From NCBI GenBank assembly GCA_028023455.1, contig JAQFVV010006271.1:1860987-1924986 (forward strand): 64,000 bases of DNA, in the 5' to 3' direction. This DNA comes from Epiperipatus broadwayi (taxonomy: Eukaryota; Onychophora; Udeonychophora; Euonychophora; Peripatidae). Positions 58,198 through 64,000 of this stretch are shown piece after piece; position 1 is the first letter of the stretch; the number at the start of each line of letters is the position of its first letter. Below the pieces are notes generated by a model that searched no databases, had not been told where the DNA came from, and saw nothing but the letters and a program-made list of their open reading frames with translations. Position numbers and translations under genes: made by a program.

Positions 58198-60110
58198 CAT
58201 GCAATTAAATTTATGAAGAGAGGAAAAACTCCAGGTAATGATGGAATTATAATTGATATATTAAAAGAAGCAAGTAAAAAAATATAATTCTTTTTAGATA
58301 AGTTATATACCAAATGTCTAAATGATAAAGATGTACCAGATGATTGGAAAAATGCAGTATTAATATTTAAAAAAGATGATAAAGAAGATATTAGAAATTA
58401 CAGACCTATCAGTCTTTGATCAGTTTTATACAAAATTTTTACCAAGATAATTACAACTCTTCTGCAGAGAACATTGGATTTCTACCAACCAAAAGAACAA
58501 GCTGGATTTAAAAGTGGTTTTAGTATAGTAGATCATATCCAAGTATTGAGAACAATTATAGAAAGAACAAATGAATGAGTTGCTATTACTTTAAATTTGT
58601 AGATTATGAAAAGCCATATGATTGTATAAACATTTCTTCAGTGGTTAAAGCATTGAATCATCAATGTATAGATACATGATAATGTCATATTTTGAAGAAT
58701 ATTTATAAAAATGCAACAGTAACAATTAGATTACATAATGATACAAGGAAAGTCAACATTGAGAAGAATGTTAGACAGGGTGAGTCCATACCTCCAAATC
58801 TTTTTACAGCAGTGCTGCAAAAATTATTTTATGGATTAAAATGGGAAGCTAAAGGAGTGAAAGTAAATGGAGATTATTTAAGTCAGGGGTAGGCAATTCA
58901 TTTGGCTTGGGGGCAACAGATGTTGGCAGATGGCCTCATTGGGAGCCACTTTGTGGAAGCAAAGGTAAGCCAAGGGTCACACCTTTTTTCATGACACAAT
59001 AATCAAACTGCTTTATTCCCTGTATTATCAAAGAAATATTTGTTTGTCCATTCTTCATTAAACACATGACATTTATCAACGATTTTACATTTTTCTCAGA
59101 GGGTTTATGGTTTCACTAAAGTTGGAAATGTATATATTTGCTAATGTAAAGACAAAATTGAAATTAACCAGATCAACTGGAAAAGCACTGCACATCATAT
59201 CTACACTGCGCATGTGTATCCTAGTGGAAAATATGAGACAAATCTTTGGTTGCGCATGGGAATGAAATCTCAGTTCAAGGTGGATTTTTCTGATTGTCTT
59301 GGTGGTCCACATAAAAACTCTTAGTGGGCCACATGTGGCCCTCAAGCTTCTATTTTCCCACCCCTGATTGAAGTCACATTTTGCAGATGATGTAGTTGTT
59401 TTTGCAAATAATATTTTAATGTTGCAGGTGTTATCAAATAAAAGTAGCAACATAGGACTAAAGATAAATCTTAAAAAGACTAAAGTAATGTTCAATGGAT
59501 TTTCTCAAAATATAAAAATAAAGATTATGATGAGTTAGAAGAAGTTCACAGCTACAAATACCTTGGTGAGATTATTAATACAGATGGAAACATAATGGAT
59601 GAAATTAATCATAGAATTAAACTTATTTGGAGTGCTTTGGTAGAAATAACTTGATGCTAAAAGGAAATATGCCTATGTGTTTGAAAAGTAAGGTTTTAAT
59701 GTTTTACCATTTCTTACTTATGGATCTGAGACTTGAACACTTAATAGAAGAGCAATACAGAGACTTCAGACTACCCAAAGAAGTATGGAGAGATGCCTGT
59801 TAGGAATAACAAGAAGAGATCGAAAATACAATATACGGGTAAGAGAACAAGTAGGTGTTACAGATCTCATTGAAAAATTAAAAGGCAAGTGGAGTTGAGC
59901 TGGACATATTGCCAGAAGAGATGATAATAGATAGACAATTGAAATTTTAAACTGGATTCCAAAAGATTTTAAAGGACCCAGAAAGCGACCACATGAGATG
60001 GATGGATGAAAAAAGAATGTGTGCAGGGATCAAGGAGAGAAAAGAACCTAAAATGGAGATGGATTGAACTTGGAGAGACCTTCATCATACAGTGGATTGA
60101 TAATGGTCGA
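58198..60110 (+). pseudogene. RTE-type reverse transcriptase pseudogene, copy 3
   Basis: Order of motifs: FMKRGKTPGNDGIIIDI (RT motif 1, about 58210-58260), a PISL-like block, EQAGFKSGFS (about 58496-58525), NVRQGESIPPNLF (motif B, 58768-58806), then, after the MITE, FADDVVVFAN (about 59382-59410, catalytic box), LKKTKVMFNGFSQ, SYKYLGEII, FLTYGSET and RPHEMDG. Many stops and frameshifts. The endonuclease is absent. Confidence 0.8.
58884..59366. mobile_element. Non-autonomous hAT transposon (MITE), 483 bp
   Basis: Starts CAGGGGTAGGCAA and ends TTCCCACCCCTG, the classic hAT terminal inverted repeat. Flanked by ATTTAAGT (58876-58883) and ATTGAAGT (59367-59374), an 8-bp target duplication with one mismatch, the size made by hAT transposases. 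Inside are GGGCCACATGTGGCCC-like subterminal repeats. No ORF; the minus ORF 59085-59495 crosses the boundary and is spurious. Confidence 0.88.
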
Positions 60111-60125
60111 TGATATCTTCAATTG

Positions 60126-60540
60126 TCTTTAATATAAACAACTTATAATTGGATACAATATAATTCCTTCATTATCTAAATATATTGATTAAAATGTGTA
60201 TTCATAATTATTATCTATAAAGTCCAGAGATATTAATTTCTTGTTATTTATAATTTTGCTCTTTTAAAATCACGAGTCTATTCCCCACATTCTGAAATAT
60301 TAATTTTTATATCTTTACAATTTGTTGCTTTTAATATGTAAGCTCAAGCATCATTTGGTACTTGTGAGTTTTCAGAACCAAGACGACAGTCCGTATTTTT
60401 GATAAAATTTGATATAGTTTCGAGGGTTTATCAAGCTAGCTGCTCGTATTTCCCTAACAATCTTCCAAAATTAATGTTAAATTTTAGAAAACAATAAATT
60501 CCGATAAATTTAATTGTCAATCTTTATTTCACTTTTTTTT
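60126..60540. other. A+T-rich intergenic DNA
   Basis: No gene recognised. Confidence 0.5.
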
Positions 60541-60544
60541 TACT

Positions 60545-60660
60545 TACTTCCCGAACATAGATTAGTTGCATTTACAAAAAATGAGTAGAATGCCTACTAT
60601 GTCCAGAAGATGTGTTACTTACGTTTACAGTAAATGAGGTGAAGGCCTACAACCTCCCAA
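60545..60660 (-). repeat. Minisatellite, inverted relative to 61.3-61.6 kb
   Basis: On the minus strand, two units contain TGTAAACGTAAGTAACACATC, (G)ATAGTAGGC and CACTCATTT. The same units run in the plus direction at 61305-61620, so the two arrays form large imperfect inverted repeats. Confidence 0.5.
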
Positions 60661-60714
60661 GTTACGTCACAAAAATTAAACCAAATATATTTAAATACAA
60701 TAATTAAAGTTTAT

Positions 60715-60987
60715 TCATGTCGACCGCGTGCAATACCTAATAGCTTCCAAAATCGCTACAATGAATGTTGTTGCTGTTGCAGTCGACGCCATATAAATTC
60801 TGCTAAATAGAAATCCAGGTATGTAGCGCAGTTCTCCAATGTTTTTCATTTTCTTACCAAGACCATTAGTACACCCTTTTCTGGCGTGTACATTTCCATA
60901 CGTTTGGAAATACTCTACTGCACTCTGTTCTGTAAGAGGAAGATCCCAATGATCATTATTGCTATTTACCGAAAAAAAACTAGCCAA
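60715..60987 (-). CDS. Hypothetical 90-codon ORF between inverted arrays
   Basis: Begins MASFFSVNSNNDHWDLPLTE and ends with a moderately hydrophobic stretch (STATATTFIVAILEAIRYC) that could be a membrane segment or just an amphipathic helix. Composition is less A+T-biased than its surroundings. It lies between inverted minisatellite arrays and beside a SINE. I do not recognise it. It may be the remnant of a larger gene or of a DNA transposon bounded by those arrays, or non-coding. Confidence 0.25.
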   Translation of the reverse strand: MASFFSVNSNNDHWDLPLTEQSAVEYFQTYGNVHARKGCTNGLGKKMKNIGELRYIPGFLFSRIYMASTATATTFIVAILEAIRYCTRST

Positions 60988-61127
60988 AAAGAAACACGTT
61001 CATATATATATGAACGCCGAGAGGTCATCACAGCCGCTTGCAAGCAAGTAGTTGGTTGCAGACGGTTGTGGGTTCGCATCCCGGCCTATGCTATGACATA
61101 TGAAAAAAAAAAAAAAAGAAACACGTT
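60986..61127 (+). mobile_element. tRNA-derived SINE with poly(A) and target duplication
   Basis: The body contains a box A-like GCCGAGAGGTC (about 61016-61026) and box B-like GGTTCGCATCC (about 61071-61081), then CCTATGCTATGACATATG and a 15-base A tail. AAAAAGAAACACGTT at 60986-61000 is repeated at 61113-61127. Same family as 21649-21760. Confidence 0.8.
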
Positions 61128-61750
61128 GACACGAAAGTTACAACAACGTCGAGAATAAGTCGTGACTTACACATTGTAATATAAGTAAAAAATAATTGAA
61201 ATAAATATTCGTCATGAAATTTATCAGAATTTAGAGGAAATTTATCAGAATTTATTACTTTTCTTGAAATTTTACATTAATTCTTTTTTTTATTTTAACA
61301 ACTAAGATCTTCGGTAGATTGTAGACCTTCTGAACATCAGTAGCGATTGTGGAAGTCATTACGGATTGCACGTTGATGACGTGAATAAACTGTAAATATT
61401 GTAGTTATATTATTATTTTTGGTTAATTTTTTTTGTAAATGTAACTAGACATAAACAAACTGTAAGCATTATATTCATATTATATATTTTTTGGTTTATG
61501 TAAGTAAGACATTTTCGGGAGATAGTAGGCCATCCACTCATTTTTGTAAACGTAACCAACACATCTTTCGTAAATTGTAGGCTGTCCATTCTATTTTTGT
61601 AACTGTAAGTAACCCCTTTTAGGAAAGTAAATTAAAAGAAAAAAATTGAAATAAAAATTGTTAATGAAATTTATTAGAATTTATTCCTTTTTTAAAAATT
61701 TAACAATAATTTTGTAAACGTTGGACGATTGTTAATGAAATACTGTCTCC
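61128..61750 (+). repeat. Minisatellite and segmental tandem duplication
   Basis: Units with TTTGTAAACGTAA, ACATCTTTCG and GTAGGC.TCCA are near 61310, 61510 and 61565. The flanking A+T-rich stretch with GAAATTTAT.AGAATTTATT occurs at about 61215-61260 and again at 61665-61690, so roughly 440 bp appear duplicated in tandem. Confidence 0.5.
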
Positions 61751-62310
61751 ATCTTAGTAAGCCATCGAAATTGTATACTGTATTTATCAAAAATACTGAT
61801 TAACATTTTGGTCGTTCTGCACAAGTACCCATTAATCTTAATGCCCAGTGTGATTCACAACAGTAGTGTAATTAGTTTTGAAATTGTATCCATGTTTTTG
61901 TGATCTAATGTAATAATACATTTTAATCCCACTGATAGTAATATTATTTGGAGAATTATAATGATTGTAATATAAAGTAATTGGCATCAAATGAATACTA
62001 AAAATGTAGAGCAGTCAATTAATATATTATACTAGGATCGCGAAAATTTAATTCGCATACATGAATTTAAAGAAATATTAGTCGCAATCCCTTCATTATA
62101 TTTAATATATTACGTTTTCTGCACAGCGCAATTATAAAATCGTAATGATAACCAAGTTGAGCTGTAAATTATATTTACATTTTGAAAAATAACACTAAAT
62201 GCATCATAATAATGGTGTTGCATTGCAATTTCAGTATATAAGTTATTTCACAATCAAAATATATGCTGCAGCGATGAGAATAATATTGGCGCCATTGTGA
62301 TTATATAATG
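61751..62310. other. A+T-rich intergenic DNA
   Basis: No gene recognised. Confidence 0.5.
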
Positions 62311-62313
62311 CAG

Positions 62314-63002
62314 TATAATAAAAGAATAGCCAAAATACTATTTAATTGGGTTATGAGTAAAAGGCAGGCAACAGGATGAGTGAGAAATATAATGTGATAT
62401 GCAAAAGATTTGGATAAAGAATTTATATCAGTATATTTGTACAAAAGATGGGATGATTGTGTTAGAAGGATTGTTTAGTGTTATAATGGGAAGGAATGGG
62501 ATAAAAGAATAGATTTATTAATAAAGAATAGATGGAGAACTAGTATGGAGAGTAAAAAGAGTTTAAATATATATAGAAATAAACAGAATATTAGATGCGA
62601 GTTAATATATGATAATAGTAAGGAAAGTCGTTTATTGTTTAAGGCTCGAACGGGATCATTAGAAACAAGAGAATATACATGTAAATGGAAAAATAATTGA
62701 ATGTAAATGCTTAAAAACTGAAAGGGTACATATAATGAAGTGATGGAAGAATAAATATGAAAAAAATGATTATACAGAAAGTGGATTATTAGTTTTTATG
62801 CTGGGTTTGGAAAAAGAAAAGAGGAATTTATATATAAAGGCCATAGAGTTGACAAAGATTATGTTGTGGAAATGGGTTGGAGCATAATATGGGAAAACTT
62901 AGAGTGGGGAATGGAAAATAAAGTGGATAACAGGTTTCTCTGGGTATAATTGCTTAAAGATTCTTGACTTTGTTTAAGGAGAAGCCTTAGTACATCACAT
63001 TT
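62314..63002 (+). mobile_element. zf-RVT LINE relic, plus-strand copy
   Basis: Colinear with the 8.47-9.40 kb copy: starts at the RIAKILFNWVMSK block and runs through RWDDC, the KARTGSLETREYTCKWK block and MLWKW to the CTTAAAGATTCTTGACT and ACATCACAT 3' end. Part of the zinc-knuckle region is deleted (about 62700), and stops are present. It ends at the same 3' tail as the other two copies. Confidence 0.75.
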
Positions 63003-63410
63003 CCGGTCATGTTATTTGTTTTGGTTTCATTTCAACGAGTGTACATCGTAAGAACAATACAGTATTGTATTTTACTCGAGTAAAGTTAATATTTATTTGA
63101 ATAAATATTATGAAAGAAGTTATGCTTGTATAGTTTTTTTCTCACTTTTTTATTCAAAATTTATCATTCTATTCGTTATTGTAAAAATTTATTTGAAATT
63201 TATTAACAAGTAAAAACATATTCATATTTTTTAAACTTAACAGATATATCATAATTGATTTATTGATATTTTTTAAATATTAAAAAATAAAACATACGGG
63301 AGTAAATATGCTTTGTATAATTAAACGGAAAACATGGTTGGCACTTGGTGTGTCTGCTAACTAATAAATACTGTCATGTTATTTATATTTTAGGATAAAA
63401 ATACTTTTTA
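63003..63410. other. A+T-rich DNA before the hAT gene relic
   Basis: No gene recognised. It may hold the 5' end of the hAT element, whose terminal repeat I could not locate. Confidence 0.4.
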
Positions 63411-63414
63411 CCTA

Positions 63415-64000
63415 TGGATAAATGGTTGATCTTGAGTACCAAAGGTAATGATGCAAATGGCAATGCTACAAAGTCTCTTCAAGCAGGATCTGTTAATCAG
63501 AAACATATGAAAAAGAAAATATAAGACATTTCTCCAATTTGGCTTTACTTTCAACAACTGTGATGGTAATCAACAATCTCTTTGTTTAATTTGCAATAAT
63601 TTTTTGTCTATGGAAAGTATGAATCCATCAAAATTAAAAAAGCATTTTGAATCCAACCATGCTTCATATGTCAATAAACCAAAAGAATATTTTAAACAAC
63701 TGTTAAAATCTTCAAATAAAGAAAAACAATATTTTGAGAAATTTATAACTTAATGAAAAATATTTACTCACATCATATGAAGTTTCATATCTGATTGCTA
63801 AAAATAAAAAGTCATACACTATTGGAGAAGATCTTATATTATTTGCTGCTATTAAAATGATAGAAATACTTCACAGAAGTAAATATGATTATGAAATTCG
63901 GAAAATTCCTTTGTCAAATGACACTGTCACTAATAGAATTTCTGAAATTAGTAATGACCAATTTGAGCAACTTATTACTAGACTTAAAGAAAGTCCAATA
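63415..64000 (+). pseudogene. ZBED/hAT transposase-like pseudogene, 5' part
   Basis: Begins MDKWLILSTK (63415), a start seen in ZBED5/FAM200-type hAT-derived proteins. After a frameshift near 63530, a BED-type zinc finger follows: CLIC (C-x2-C, about 63579-63590) and KLKKHFESNH (H-x5-H, about 63630-63660). Next comes YLLTSYEVSYLIAKNKKSYT, IGEDLI and NDTVTNRI, which are conserved wording of this transposase family. A stop/frameshift lies near 63755. The window ends before the hAT catalytic and dimerisation domains. No close terminal repeat was found. Confidence 0.8.

Larger units (their letters stand above)
58085..60125 (+). mobile_element. RTE-like LINE relic, copy 3, split by a hAT MITE
   Basis: The longest copy of the family, beginning before the RT fingers and reaching the 3' end. 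The 483-bp MITE at 58884-59366 interrupts it between the NGDYL block and the catalytic FADD box. Confidence 0.82.

Noticed and set aside
59085-59495. 136-codon minus ORF
   Set aside because: Crosses the boundary between the hAT MITE and the RTE relic, antisense to the RT; spurious.

Overview
The window is A+T-rich nuclear DNA from an animal, almost certainly an invertebrate. It has no operons, no long host ORF and no confident host gene. Instead it holds a dense, layered set of mobile elements typical of metazoan genomes: RTE-like and zf-RVT-type LINEs, a Gypsy-type LTR element, a second LTR element without pol, a Penelope-like element (PLE), a ZBED/hAT transposase, a hAT MITE and tRNA-derived SINEs. 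I could not place the lineage (arthropod, mollusc and cnidarian all remain possible).

The most interesting content is a set of hammerhead-ribozyme (HHR) retroelements that fit the definition of metazoan retrozymes. Locus 1 (about 13.62-16.29 kb) is a head-to-tail array of a ~419-bp unit with one inverted unit in front. Every complete unit carries an intact type I HHR: helix I, CUGACGA, helix II, GAAA, a palindromic helix III, UC cleavage site. Loci 2 (32.08-32.70 kb) and 3 (44.35-45.31 kb) belong to a second, ~453-bp family. Locus 3 has a canonical CUGAUGA core. Both are bounded by target-site duplications, and each has an inversion junction at the predicted ribozyme cleavage site. Related but decayed HHR-like folds lie in the terminal inverted repeats of the PLE (55.42-57.23 kb) and in two PLE-like inverted-repeat insertions (3.19-3.89 and 46.91-47.95 kb). 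All these hammerheads share a palindromic helix III. The autonomous PLE is the obvious candidate source of the machinery that moves the non-coding retrozymes.

Layout. 0-3.1 kb: featureless A+T-rich DNA. 3.1-3.9: PLE-like palindrome between 55-bp direct repeats. 5.2-6.2: TA-flanked inverted-repeat element with a LINE fragment inside. 6.4-7.4: GC-richer degenerate tandem repeat. 8.5-9.4: LINE C-terminal ORF (minus). 11.0-12.2: RTE reverse-transcriptase relic. 12.7-13.1: short tandem repeat. 13.6-16.3: retrozyme array. 18.4-24.4: small MITEs, a SINE and a possible promoter/first exon. 24.4-31.3: Gypsy-type LTR element (minus). 32.1-32.7: retrozyme. 33.8-42.0: LTR element with a coiled-coil gag-like ORF only (minus). 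44.3-45.3: retrozyme. 46.3-48.0: RTE relic split by a PLE-like insertion. 49.0-52.9: inverted repeats around low-repeat DNA. 54.5-54.9: tandem repeat. 55.4-57.2: PLE. 58.1-60.1: RTE relic split by a hAT MITE. 60.5-61.7: inverted minisatellite around a small ORF and a SINE. 62.3-63.0: second zf-RVT LINE relic. 63.4-64.0: start of a ZBED/hAT transposase relic that runs off the window.

Nearly all protein-coding remnants are broken by stops and frameshifts. The best-preserved functional sequences are RNA motifs: the retrozyme hammerheads and the SINE pol III promoter boxes.
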